Source: Candidatus Altarchaeum sp. CG2_30_32_3053 (GTDB taxonomy: Archaea > Altiarchaeota > Altiarchaeia > Altiarchaeales > Altiarchaeaceae). From it: a stretch of 21,217 bases of DNA. The stretch spans positions 1-21,217 of the forward strand of contig MNZY01000218.1 in the NCBI GenBank assembly GCA_001873845.1, in the 5' to 3' direction. Numbering within the stretch: the stretch's first letter is position 1; each line of letters starts with the position of its first letter. The notes below the pieces were generated by a model. That model had not been told where the DNA came from and made no database searches. It saw only the letters and a program-made list of their open reading frames with translations. Position numbers and translations under genes: made by a program. Below, in pieces: positions 6,482 through 14,172 of the stretch.

Positions 6482-6760
6482 TAGTAAATTTGCTAACTTT
6501 TTGCATAGTTATCAAATTTACGAGTATAAGTTCGCTTCGCTCTCATTTAAAAATTTCGTAAATTTTTAAAGATTGAAAACTTGCATTTTTCAGTATTTAA
6601 AAAATCCCACAGATTTTTTAAAGATTGAAACCGAAGGTTTTAGTATTTAAAAATCCCACAGATTTTTAAAGATTGAAAATCTCAAAGATTTTCAGTATAT
6701 TTTCAAAACTCTGTATTTTGAAAATATTCTTTTTACCGCAAAAAGTCAGTAAAATGACTA
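6482..6760 (+). mobile_element. MITE-like element, copy 2: seven consecutive hairpins with terminal inverted repeats
   Basis: This is the same element as at 5696-5968, in the same orientation. The terminal inverted repeats match at about 20 of 25 positions, with TA at both ends (6482-6483 and 6759-6760). Hairpins lie at 6546-6570, 6575-6591, 6596-6622, 6627-6641, 6646-6670, 6675-6693 and 6698-6726. The fifth and sixth are an extra module absent from copy 1. The last hairpin has a different sequence from its counterpart yet is still fully paired. The left tag reads, on the minus strand, GAGAGCGAAGCGAAC (6530-6544). Confidence 0.87.
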
Positions 6761-6793
6761 TAATCAACCAGACAATTACAACTATTTGCTATT

Positions 6794-8485
6794 TTATTTC
6801 ACAATGTACTCTACAATATTTGCAAATGCCGGCCTTGTAATAATTACCCCAATCAGGACTCCTGCAATTGTTGTAAATGCAAAACCCTTAAGCATTCCTG
6901 CCTGAACAGTCATTAATGCAAACATAACAACTATTATTGTTCCTGCACTTACAAATATTATGAAAAATGCACTTTTTATTCTTTCTACAATACTAACAAC
7001 CTCTTTTTTCTTTCCCTTCTTTAATGTTTCATCAAGAATTATAATCTGGCTATCAACTCCTGTTCCAACAACAATTATTATACCTGCAATAGCAAGTAAA
7101 TCAAGTTCCCAGCGAATCATTGATGCGAAACCAAGTATTATTAGTATCTCGCTTAAACAGGTAAGCATTACCGGAATTGTTAATATCAGAGTTCTATATC
7201 TTATAAAAAGAATTACTGAAACAACAATAATTGCTATCAGGCCTATTATTGCAGAGATACTTAGAAATTTCTCACCTAATGACGGATCAAATGTTTCTTC
7301 TTTTCCTCCGCACTGTCCAGGACCCTCGGAAAATTTTGTCCCACATATCGGAAGAATCTTTACAGGTAAATTTCCGGAACTTAATAAAACCTGCGTTGCA
7401 ATTACCTTATTTTCGGCCTCGGCTTTCGTTCTTGTATTTCCGGTTATTACTGCTGCATATACAGGCCCCGGCGAAAAAATATTTATTCGTGCGGAACTCT
7501 GAAGTCCTGTAAGTTCTTTTATCCACTCTCCGTAAATTTCATTATTTCTCGGTTTTATCATGATCCTAAATCCATTTTCAGCGATGAAATTTTCAACCTG
7601 AACTGTAATGTTGTCATTTTTGTCCTCTGCCATAATTATGGTATTAATTCCCTTTTCTTTTAGCGAATTTAACTGTATTTGTAAATCGTCAAAGTCAAAA
7701 TTTTCCTCCGGTACATTGCCATTGCCTTCATTGTCTTCACTGTTATTTGTATCTATTGTCTTTATTGTCTTCATTGTCTTCATTGTCTTTATCTGTATAA
7801 CCGGAATCTGGGACCTTTTTTCTATTATATAAATCCCGTTACTGCTCCCGTAAATATCTTCTCCTTCCCGTGTCTTGAAATTTGTCATTGAATGAATATA
7901 CTTATATGTTGTTTCAGTAAGCAGAATAGATGTATTTTCCGGAGAATCTATGAAAGAGTCAATAGGCCAGCCCATTTTTCCCGCAATTGCCTCGCCGAAT
8001 CTCTTTGCACCTTCAACATTATGTCTGGCCCCAACCTGCCATTGGTATCCGCTGTCAGTTGGCACAATTGCTACACCTCTGCTTGATGTATCCAAGGTTA
8101 ATTCGTCCCCTTTAATGGCTAATTTCCCGTCAACCCTTTCAATATATTTTGCCTGACGCATTATTATACTTTCAATTTCATAAATCTGGTCCGGAGACGC
8201 TTTTGCCATCTTTACAATCAGAAACTGATTCCCCCAGGTAACAACCTGGATATCCTTTAATCCCATTCCGTTCAGCCGGGTTTCAAGAATCGTTTTCATC
8301 GCCTGCATTTCTTCGGTGCTGTTTGTGGGACGCTCAAGTTCTAGTTCAATAGAAACCCCTCCGACAAAATCCGAACCGAAATTTAACGGTTTGGCATATA
8401 AAAAGACTGCTGATAATATTATTGCAGCAATTAAAATCAATATTTTTATGTTCTTCAACATCCTGATGAATGATTTTTTTTCCAT
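6794..8485 (-). CDS. secD: protein-export membrane protein SecD
   Basis: SecD works with SecF at the SecYE translocon, using ion motive force to help complete protein export. The 563-residue protein has one N-terminal helix (13-30), a large extracytoplasmic domain (about 31-404) and five C-terminal helices (about 407-428, 432-454, 460-478, 504-526 and 530-550), the usual RND-type layout. GTGVDSQIIILDE (474-486) is the conserved helix-4 signature of archaeal SecD. A low-complexity stretch in the extracytoplasmic domain (about 231-255) contains KTMKTMKTIKTID, encoded by 9-bp tandem repeats, followed by an acidic Asn-rich linker. It lies 52 bp downstream of secF on the same strand, in the archaeal secF-secD order. 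No SecA or YajC genes are expected in archaea and none is seen. Confidence 0.95.
   Translation of the reverse strand: MEKKSFIRMLKNIKILILIAAIILSAVFLYAKPLNFGSDFVGGVSIELELERPTNSTEEMQAMKTILETRLNGMGLKDIQVVTWGNQFLIVKMAKASPDQIYEIESIIMRQAKYIERVDGKLAIKGDELTLDTSSRGVAIVPTDSGYQWQVGARHNVEGAKRFGEAIAGKMGWPIDSFIDSPENTSILLTETTYKYIHSMTNFKTREGEDIYGSSNGIYIIEKRSQIPVIQIKTMKTMKTIKTIDTNNSEDNEGNGNVPEENFDFDDLQIQLNSLKEKGINTIIMAEDKNDNITVQVENFIAENGFRIMIKPRNNEIYGEWIKELTGLQSSARINIFSPGPVYAAVITGNTRTKAEAENKVIATQVLLSSGNLPVKILPICGTKFSEGPGQCGGKEETFDPSLGEKFLSISAIIGLIAIIVVSVILFIRYRTLILTIPVMLTCLSEILIILGFASMIRWELDLLAIAGIIIVVGTGVDSQIIILDETLKKGKKKEVVSIVERIKSAFFIIFVSAGTIIVVMFALMTVQAGMLKGFAFTTIAGVLIGVIITRPAFANIVEYIVK
7755..7790. repeat. 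9-bp tandem repeat inside secD, 4 copies
   Basis: The unit attgtctt(t/c) is repeated four times in register with codons and encodes the KTMKTMKTIKTI stretch. The flanks (7712-7740) hold degenerate copies. Confidence 0.88.
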
Positions 8486-8537
8486 TTTTTAAAGTTTTGT
8501 AAAGTTTAAAAATATCTGAACGAAGTGAAGTTATTTT
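8486..8537. other. hairpin plus tag between secF and secD
   Basis: An 8-bp stem (TTTTTAAA 8486-8493 with TTTAAAAA 8505-8512) is followed by ctgaacgaagtgaagtta (8516-8533), a degenerate GAGCGnAAGCGAG tag. The element fills almost the whole gap between the two genes and would be in their shared transcript. Confidence 0.7.
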
Positions 8538-9662
8538 TTATTCGTGAAACAATGAAAATTTAAATAATTTTTTTCTTTTTACCTTTGATATTTTTCTTTC
8601 AACATACCATTTTAATATTCCTGTATTCATTAACCATGTAGAAAATATATCCATAAAAAGCCCGCACAGAACTACCATTGAAAGCTGACTAAGTACTTCA
8701 ATTTTCGGCGTTATCAGATTTGAAACAATTAACATTGTCAAAACTGCCCCAATTGCTGTAAATGTCATAGTCAGTCCGGTCTTCATTGTTTGATCTATTG
8801 CTTCATTAACGGTTGTTTTTCTGTTTAATATCCTGGTTGTCAGTAATACATCCGTATCAACGGAATATCCCAGCAGCATAACTAATGCGAGCAATGTTGG
8901 TAAATTTAATTCTATTCCAAAGATGGACATACATCCTGCTGCAAAGATAATATCTACAAATGCCGCTGCAAGAATTGCCACGGTCGGAACAGGTATGCGG
9001 TAAGCAATAAATATAACAACAGTAATCAAAAAAACAGCAATAACAAACGCCCATATCATTTCATCCTTCAACCGCGCACCAAGTACAGAACTTACACCTC
9101 CAACTTTCGCATTTGCCGGTTCAAAAAGATAAGTGCCTTTGTCAGGGTCAAAATTTATACTGTACCTATGATCAGACAGTATTTTTTTCATTTCTTCTTC
9201 ACTCATCTGCCGCCTTTCTATTATGATGTTTGTGCTGTCGTCATTACTGGTTATTTTTATTTCATCCCCAAACCTGTTTTTTAATTTTTCTTCGGCATCA
9301 CGCGAAATTTTGTAATTTAAATTTATATTAAATATGTTGTTCGTGATGAGTTTTCCCGTATATTTTTCTGCAAGTGAAAGAAATTCAGAGTCAGAAATTT
9401 TATGGGTAGTTGTTATCTTAACAATATTTACGTTATTATAAATTTTTAAATTTTGCAGATTACTTTTAGCCAGGCCATTCTTTAAGTCATTTATCTGGCT
9501 GTCGGATAATTTTTCATAAATTTCAAGCGACATACCTCCGCTAAAATCAAAACTCATGTTAAATCCGTTAATTGCTATTACTACAAGCATAACAACTGTT
9601 ATGACTATCGGAACTGCCGCCAGTATTTTATAGGGTACCTTTGCCGTTAGTTTTGAATACAT
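8538..9662 (-). CDS. secF: protein-export membrane protein SecF
   Basis: This is the partner of SecD in the accessory Sec export complex. The 374-residue protein has an N-terminal helix (12-31), FDFSGGMSLEI just after it (38-48; the usual SecF FxGG motif), an extracytoplasmic domain to about 200, and five C-terminal helices. GYSVDTDVLLTTRIL (265-279) is the archaeal SecF helix-4 signature. A basic tail (KISKVKRKKLFKF) ends in the cytoplasm. It is the first gene of a secF-secD unit. Its start faces the aIF5B gene, and the 138-bp gap between them is AT-rich with several TATA-like runs on both strands, so a divergent promoter pair is likely. Confidence 0.95.
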   Translation of the reverse strand: MYSKLTAKVPYKILAAVPIVITVVMLVVIAINGFNMSFDFSGGMSLEIYEKLSDSQINDLKNGLAKSNLQNLKIYNNVNIVKITTTHKISDSEFLSLAEKYTGKLITNNIFNINLNYKISRDAEEKLKNRFGDEIKITSNDDSTNIIIERRQMSEEEMKKILSDHRYSINFDPDKGTYLFEPANAKVGGVSSVLGARLKDEMIWAFVIAVFLITVVIFIAYRIPVPTVAILAAAFVDIIFAAGCMSIFGIELNLPTLLALVMLLGYSVDTDVLLTTRILNRKTTVNEAIDQTMKTGLTMTFTAIGAVLTMLIVSNLITPKIEVLSQLSMVVLCGLFMDIFSTWLMNTGILKWYVERKISKVKRKKLFKFSLFHE

Positions 9663-9800
9663 TTTTTGACATAAGTTAAATTTGATGCTGACATGTCTTG
9701 TTAAATATTATAAATTTATTATAAATTAAATTTCAAAATTTTAATTAGAAGTTTATTATTAAATTTTGAGAAAAAGCAAAAGCATTAAAACATTATTAAA

Positions 9801-11552
9801 ATGGCAATAATCATCCGTAATCCAATCGTTGTTGTAGTAGGGCATGTTGACCACGGAAAAACAACTTTACTTGATGCAATCAGGAGGAGCCGGCTTATAG
9901 TTACCCAAAAGGAGGCAGGCAGAATTACGCAGCACATCGGGGCAACCAACATAACTCTGGAACATATCGCAAATTTATGCGGAAATAATCAGGCATATCA
10001 AAATTTTATAAAAAATTTAAAGGTTATGGGACTGCTGTTTATTGACACGCCTGGACACGAAGCATTTATGGCACTGCGAAAAAGAGGAAGCAGCATTGCC
10101 GACCTGGCGATTGTCGTGATAGATATAAATAAAGGTGTTGAGCCGCAGACAAGAGAAAGTCTGGAAATTTTGAAAAATTTTAAGGTTCCGTTCGTTATAG
10201 CCGCAAATAAGGTTGACGCTATCACTGGATGGGATTTAAATGAAAAATTTGATAACCAGCAGCCAGATACATGCAACGAATTTTACACTAAATTTTACGA
10301 TATTATCGGGCAGTTAAATTCAAGGAACATAAACGCAGACATATTTACAAATTTTAAAAAGCCGGATGACTATAAAGAATCCTTTGCGGTAGTTCCGATT
10401 GCGGCAATTGCCGATTACGGAATTAAGGATTTACTCCTGGTTCTGATGGGTATAGCAAACAAATTTCTGCTCAATAAACTTGAAATTGATTCGGACACGC
10501 CAGGAGAAGGAATGATACTGGAAGCAAGGGATGTTACCGGCATCGGAAGAACCATTGATGTGATTATGTATAACGGAAAAATTTCAAAAGGCGATACAAT
10601 TGTTATAGGTGGGAGGGAACCAATTGCAACAAAGGTCAAAAATTTACTCCTTTCTCCTGAAAGTGAAGAAATGCGGCTCGCAAAAAAATTTAATGCAACA
10701 TCAGAGGCAATTGCTGCCTGTGGAATTAAAATTTATGCGGAAAATTTAAAGGATGCGGAAGGAGGAATGCCCGTATATGTCTGCAATGACAAAACAGCAG
10801 AAGAAACAAAGGCAAAGGCAAAAACAGAGACAGGGGAAATTTCAACATCACAACACGGAGTTATAATAAGAACAGATACTTTTGGAGCGGTTGAGGCGTT
10901 TGCTTATCTCCTGAACAGAGAAGGAATTCCAGTTAAAAATGCCCGTGCGGGAAGAGTAACAAAAGAGGATGTAATTATGACATCATCAATTGCGGAAACA
11001 GATAAAAAGCACGGGGTAATATTTGTGTTTAATGTTGACATCACTGATGATGTGGAAAATTTAATATACGAAAATAATATAAAAATTTTTAAAGGCGAGG
11101 TGATATACAAAATTATAGAGGAATATAAAGAGTGGAGCAGAAATATCAAAAAAGAGGCTCCGGACATAGCAAAAATACAGGTAATAAGCAGGTATATTTT
11201 CAGGGCAAAAAATCCTGCTGTTGCCGGAGTGAAAATATTGACGGGCAAGATTACAACAGGGATGCGGCTGATGAATGCCGCAGGTGAATTGGTTGGAAGT
11301 ATAATGCGCATTGAGGCGAAGAAGGGAGAAAAAGTGTCATCTGCAAGGGCAGGGGAAGAAGTTCCGGTTTCAATAGACAAAGGGGAGATTGGCAAGAATA
11401 TTGACAAAGACGGAATACTTTATTCATTTCTTACTTTTGAAGAAACATCTGGCATAGAAGATCTGCTGAATGAAGAAGAAATGGCTGTGCTGGAAGAAAT
11501 AAAACAGATAAAAAGGGAAACGGTCAGCAAAAAGACAACAAATGTCAGGTAG
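9801..11552 (+). CDS. infB: translation initiation factor aIF5B (IF-2 family GTPase)
   Basis: aIF5B is a ribosome-dependent GTPase that promotes subunit joining and placement of initiator tRNA. The 583-residue protein starts directly at the G domain, with no long N-terminal extension, as in archaea. Motifs: G1 GHVDHGKTT (14-22), switch 1 around QHIGAT (44-49), G3 DTPGHEAF (82-89) and G4 NKVD (136-139). Beta-barrel domain II follows from about 220, domain III lies around 345-430 and domain IV around 440-560. There is no intein, which is worth stating because archaeal infB often has one. The start ATG lies just before the first strand of the G domain, and no alternative is plausible. It ends in TAG, so this organism uses TAG as a true stop. 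Confidence 0.97.
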   Translation: MAIIIRNPIVVVVGHVDHGKTTLLDAIRRSRLIVTQKEAGRITQHIGATNITLEHIANLCGNNQAYQNFIKNLKVMGLLFIDTPGHEAFMALRKRGSSIADLAIVVIDINKGVEPQTRESLEILKNFKVPFVIAANKVDAITGWDLNEKFDNQQPDTCNEFYTKFYDIIGQLNSRNINADIFTNFKKPDDYKESFAVVPIAAIADYGIKDLLLVLMGIANKFLLNKLEIDSDTPGEGMILEARDVTGIGRTIDVIMYNGKISKGDTIVIGGREPIATKVKNLLLSPESEEMRLAKKFNATSEAIAACGIKIYAENLKDAEGGMPVYVCNDKTAEETKAKAKTETGEISTSQHGVIIRTDTFGAVEAFAYLLNREGIPVKNARAGRVTKEDVIMTSSIAETDKKHGVIFVFNVDITDDVENLIYENNIKIFKGEVIYKIIEEYKEWSRNIKKEAPDIAKIQVISRYIFRAKNPAVAGVKILTGKITTGMRLMNAAGELVGSIMRIEAKKGEKVSSARAGEEVPVSIDKGEIGKNIDKDGILYSFLTFEETSGIEDLLNEEEMAVLEEIKQIKRETVSKKTTNVR

Positions 11553-11602
11553 AGGATAATGGAAGTATGGAATTCAAAAAATAAGGGTTGAGGGAGGGTT
11601 GA

Positions 11603-11830
11603 GTGCCAAATAAATGTAGGACGCTGATTTAGTAAATAAAATTTACTTTTTCCACAGTTTTGGGAAAAGTGTAATAAGTAAAAACAAGTGCCACAGATAT
11701 TATTTCTCTGGCATTTAATAATGAGAAACACTCTAAATTGCCTACTTCTTATGTCTTCCATAAGTTATTTGATTTTGAAGTATATATTTTTAGAGGCATA
11801 AGAGAAAAGTGTCCTACTTTCATACGGCAC
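11603..11830. mobile_element. MITE-like element with 20-bp terminal inverted repeats
   Basis: Left end gtgccaaataaatgtaggac (11603-11622) and the complement of 11811-11830, gtgccgtatgaaagtaggac, match at 16 of 20 positions. The 228-bp interior has no convincing gene but holds a smaller inverted pair, gtgcca/tggcat. No clear target duplication is seen. It is a different family from the element at 5696-5968. It could be the remains of an insertion sequence. Confidence 0.6.
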
Positions 11831-12036
11831 ATAACCATAACCATTACGAAAATAAATTTCCATAATATTAAATTGTCTTCTTTAATCTACCTTCAGGTTT
11901 TGTGTTGCATTTTGAAAAAATTTATACCTATAAAATTTAACCCTCTGCCAAACACATCCTGGTCAACAATGCCTTTTTCCCACAGGAAAGCAATTAAACA
12001 TCCATGTAATAAATTTTTAAACTTCTTATTCCAATT
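11831..12036. other. intergenic spacer between aIF5B and galU, no gene recognised
   Basis: The genes on both sides converge here. The minus strand has a stop-free run at about 11903-12025 (reading for example CLIAFLWEKGIVDQDVFGRG), but it has no start and is too short to identify. Confidence 0.4.
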
Positions 12037-12894
12037 TTATAAATTTAAATTCTTCATAAATTTAACAATATCCTCTCTCAAGTCCTCCCTTTTCAATGCA
12101 AATTCAATATTCGCAGTCAGCCACAAATAAGGATTTCCTATATCATATCTGTTTCCAGCATATTCATAAGCATAGATATCCTCTTCTTCAAGTAGCAGGT
12201 TTATTGCATCTGTAATCTGTATCTCATTTCCAACCCCTGGTTTTGTTCTTTTTATGCAGTCAAAAATTTTGCTGTCAAAGAGATAAACCCCTATTATAGC
12301 AATATTTGAAGGTGCTTCTTCTTTCTTTGGCTTTTCAACCAGATGTTCAATTTTATATAATTTATCACTTATTTTTTTGCCATCAATAATTCCGTACTTT
12401 TCAATATCTTCCTTTTTAACCCTTTCAAACAATATTACTGGCTTTTTGTGTTTATTATAAATTTCCATTAATTCTTTTAGGGGATTTTTATCTGCAATTA
12501 AAATTGTGTCTCCTACATGTGTTATGAACGGATTTCCGTCAACAAAATTTTCAGCTTGTAAAATTGCGTGTCCCAGTCCCTTCCTGTCTTTTTGTCTCGT
12601 GTAAAATACACTAATATTTGAAATTTCTTCAATTTTTTTTAAAATTTCATCTTTTCCTGCATCTTTTAACAACATCTCCAAACCAATGCTTTTGTCAAAG
12701 TGATCCTCAATTCCTCTTTTTTCTCTTCCTGTTATCATTAAAATGTTATCTATTTCCGCATCTATAAACTCTTCAACGACATATTGGATAACTGGCTTGT
12801 CAATTACTGGCAGCATTTCTTTTGGCTGTGCCTTTGTGATTGGCAAAAATCTTGTCCCAAATCCCGCTACGGGAATTACTCCTTTAAATTTCAT
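12037..12894 (-). CDS. galU: UTP-glucose-1-phosphate uridylyltransferase
   Basis: GalU makes UDP-glucose from UTP and glucose-1-phosphate for glycan and glycolipid synthesis. The 285-residue protein has the nucleotidyltransferase signature GVIPVAGFGTRFLPITKAQP (5-24) followed by KEMLPVIDKPVIQYVVEE, with FxTRQKDRKGLGHAI (97-111), HVGDTIL (125-131), the sugar-binding VEKPKKEEAPSNIAIIGVYLF around 186-206, and DIGNPYLWLTANIEFAL near the end. Length is normal for the family. It lies alone on the minus strand, separated from the rhamnose genes by about 2.3 kb of repeats, a pseudogene and a surface-protein gene. It could supply UDP-glucose to the same surface glycosylation, but nothing ties it to that operon. 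Confidence 0.95.
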   Translation of the reverse strand: MKFKGVIPVAGFGTRFLPITKAQPKEMLPVIDKPVIQYVVEEFIDAEIDNILMITGREKRGIEDHFDKSIGLEMLLKDAGKDEILKKIEEISNISVFYTRQKDRKGLGHAILQAENFVDGNPFITHVGDTILIADKNPLKELMEIYNKHKKPVILFERVKKEDIEKYGIIDGKKISDKLYKIEHLVEKPKKEEAPSNIAIIGVYLFDSKIFDCIKRTKPGVGNEIQITDAINLLLEEEDIYAYEYAGNRYDIGNPYLWLTANIEFALKREDLREDIVKFMKNLNL

Positions 12895-13415
12895 TTTTAT
12901 TTATGTTAATTTAAAGTAACATATTTTGTAACTAATCAGGAGGTAGGAAATTTACCTCTGAAAATTTCAAAAAAATACAATTTCAAAATTTATAAAATTT
13001 CAAAAGACACGATTTTTGAAATCATAAAGATTTCAAAAAGACACGAACGAAGTGAGCGTAAAAATCAAAAATTTACCAGTAATTTTTTAGGGTGGCTGAG
13101 TAGTTACCATATTTTATTAATTTATGTTGTTTTCAAATTTGTTTGAAAATACACGAGCGATAGCGAGCGTAATTTGACTTCTCATAAATTTAAAATTATT
13201 GTTGACTCTCCTAAATTTTGTTTTTGTTTCCATTTAAAACTTGTTTTAAATCCCGAGCGTAAGCGAGGTGATATCTTACTTCATAATATTTTCATATCTA
13301 TCGGACATTAGCGACACTTATCCTGCCTTTAGCAGACATTAGCAACATTATCCCAGCAAATAATAAGATGCCCCTTTGACCCATTTATGAAACCTTTATG
13401 AAACCTTTGAAACCT
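12895..13415. other. intergenic cluster of hairpin-plus-tag elements and short repeats
   Basis: Three hairpins each precede a tag: stem 13013-13023/13029-13039 with tag cgaacgaagtgagcgt (13044-13059); stem 13130-13137/13142-13149 with tag cgagcgatagcgagcgt (13154-13170); stem 13232-13240/13243-13251 with tag cccgagcgtaagcgaggtg (13252-13270). aaaagacacga occurs on both sides of the first hairpin (13003-13013 and 13036-13046). Further on, gacattagcgacacttatcc is nearly repeated (from 13302 and about 13336), and cctttatgaaa is repeated around 13390-13425. No gene is recognised. Confidence 0.75.
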
Positions 13416-14000
13416 TTATGAACCCATTTTCAGTTTATAGATGGTCCTTTTACCTGTAACGCCGCTCTTTTCTAAAATTGCCTTTTCTGTTAATTTCCAC
13501 AGATCACGAAACGCCGTGACTTTTGAAACGCCTGTAATCTCCTGATATTCTTTGTTTGTAATTGACCCTCTTTCCTTTACATATCTGATTGCTATTTTTT
13601 CTCTTTCATTTAATCCAAGTTGCTCAAGCATACTTTCAGTATAAATCTCTCTATAAATTATTGTCCGGAACTCCCTCTTTTTTCAACAAACCCCGGATCT
13701 GGCAAACCCTTATTCCTGCATTGTGTGATCATTTCCAGATTTCCCGAACCTGCTTTCTAGATGTAATCCACAAGATAAAAGAGATCTACCAATAACGGAT
13801 TATTCGGATAAGAGGTGTGATGTTCTCTCAATGATTTAATTTATCTGTGAAGGCGGTTTTTCAGGATTCCATATTTCGACACCGCCAAGAAAAACCATTA
13901 TCTGAACAGCACAGGTTGAATTATAATCTCTATGACACACCGCATTAACGATTGCCTCATGGATAACAAATGAAGGAATCTCTGATGGTCGCGAAAATTT
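13416..14000 (-). pseudogene. decayed ATP-binding/wHTH regulator (RecG-C-terminal/HATPase_c_4 family, COG2865-like)
   Basis: Three frames together give the C-terminal half of this family. The first (14000-13836) reads EAIVNAVCHRDYNSTCAVQI, then GGVEIWNPEKPP, the GHKL-like core. The second (13837-about 13680) reads HHTSYPNNPLLVDLFY, then KAGSGNLEMI and GLPDPGF, with an in-frame TAG at 13757-13759 where the family usually has Glu (YIEK). The third (about 13673-13416) reads EFRTIIYREIYTESMLEQLG and a winged helix-turn-helix (NKEYQEITGVSKVTAFRDL). The frame changes at about 13837 and within a run of six Ts near 13678. The N-terminal DNA-binding half is missing. The wHTH part alone could be read as a 71-residue frame from ATG 13631, but that ATG is internal to the domain, so I treat the whole as one dead gene. 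Confidence 0.82.
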
Positions 14001-14027
14001 GTTTTAAATTTTAACCCATAATAAATT

Positions 14028-14172
14028 TTATTCAACATCAAAATACAATGTCTTTGTTTTTTCCTTTACATTAACCGAAAATTCCAAATAAAATTTGTAT
14101 CCTCCGATATTCGCATTGCTTGTATTAAATGTAACATTGAATTCATCAGATGGAATATCCATACTTTTGGCT
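14028..14172 (-). pseudogene. partial duplicate of the surface-protein C-terminal domain, out of frame
   Basis: In a frame shifted from the upstream gene, these bases encode DIPSDEFNVTFNTSNANIGG then YKFYLEFSVNVKEKTKTLYF and DVE. This parallels the end of the neighbouring protein (PNDADEVNISWEI, KIGKYKFYIKTSFN, KPKSVYFNITE). Only the last half of the domain is present. It is either a remnant of a second tandem domain or a decayed paralogue. An ATG at 14162 could give a 44-residue peptide, which I doubt is expressed. Confidence 0.65.

Noticed and set aside
5696..6760. Possible CRISPR-like array in the hairpin chains
   Set aside because: Units are palindromes with 3-4-base linkers, not repeats separated by unique spacers, and the whole block has transposon-type ends.
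9801..11552. Intein in the aIF5B gene
   Set aside because: Motifs G1 to G4 follow at normal spacing and the protein has the usual length, so there is no insertion.
11903..12025. Minus-strand coding remnant after aIF5B (…WEKGIVDQDVFGRG…)
   Set aside because: Only about 40 codons, no start, and no family that I recognise.
12961..13280. Possible CRISPR array in the hairpin cluster
   Set aside because: The repeated tags are short and degenerate, spacing is irregular, and the hairpin sequences differ. No cas genes are in the window.
13416..13631. 71-residue winged-helix protein as a separate gene
   Set aside because: The same frame continues upstream of its ATG with family-typical residues (EFRTIIYREIYTES), so it is the tail of a broken larger gene.
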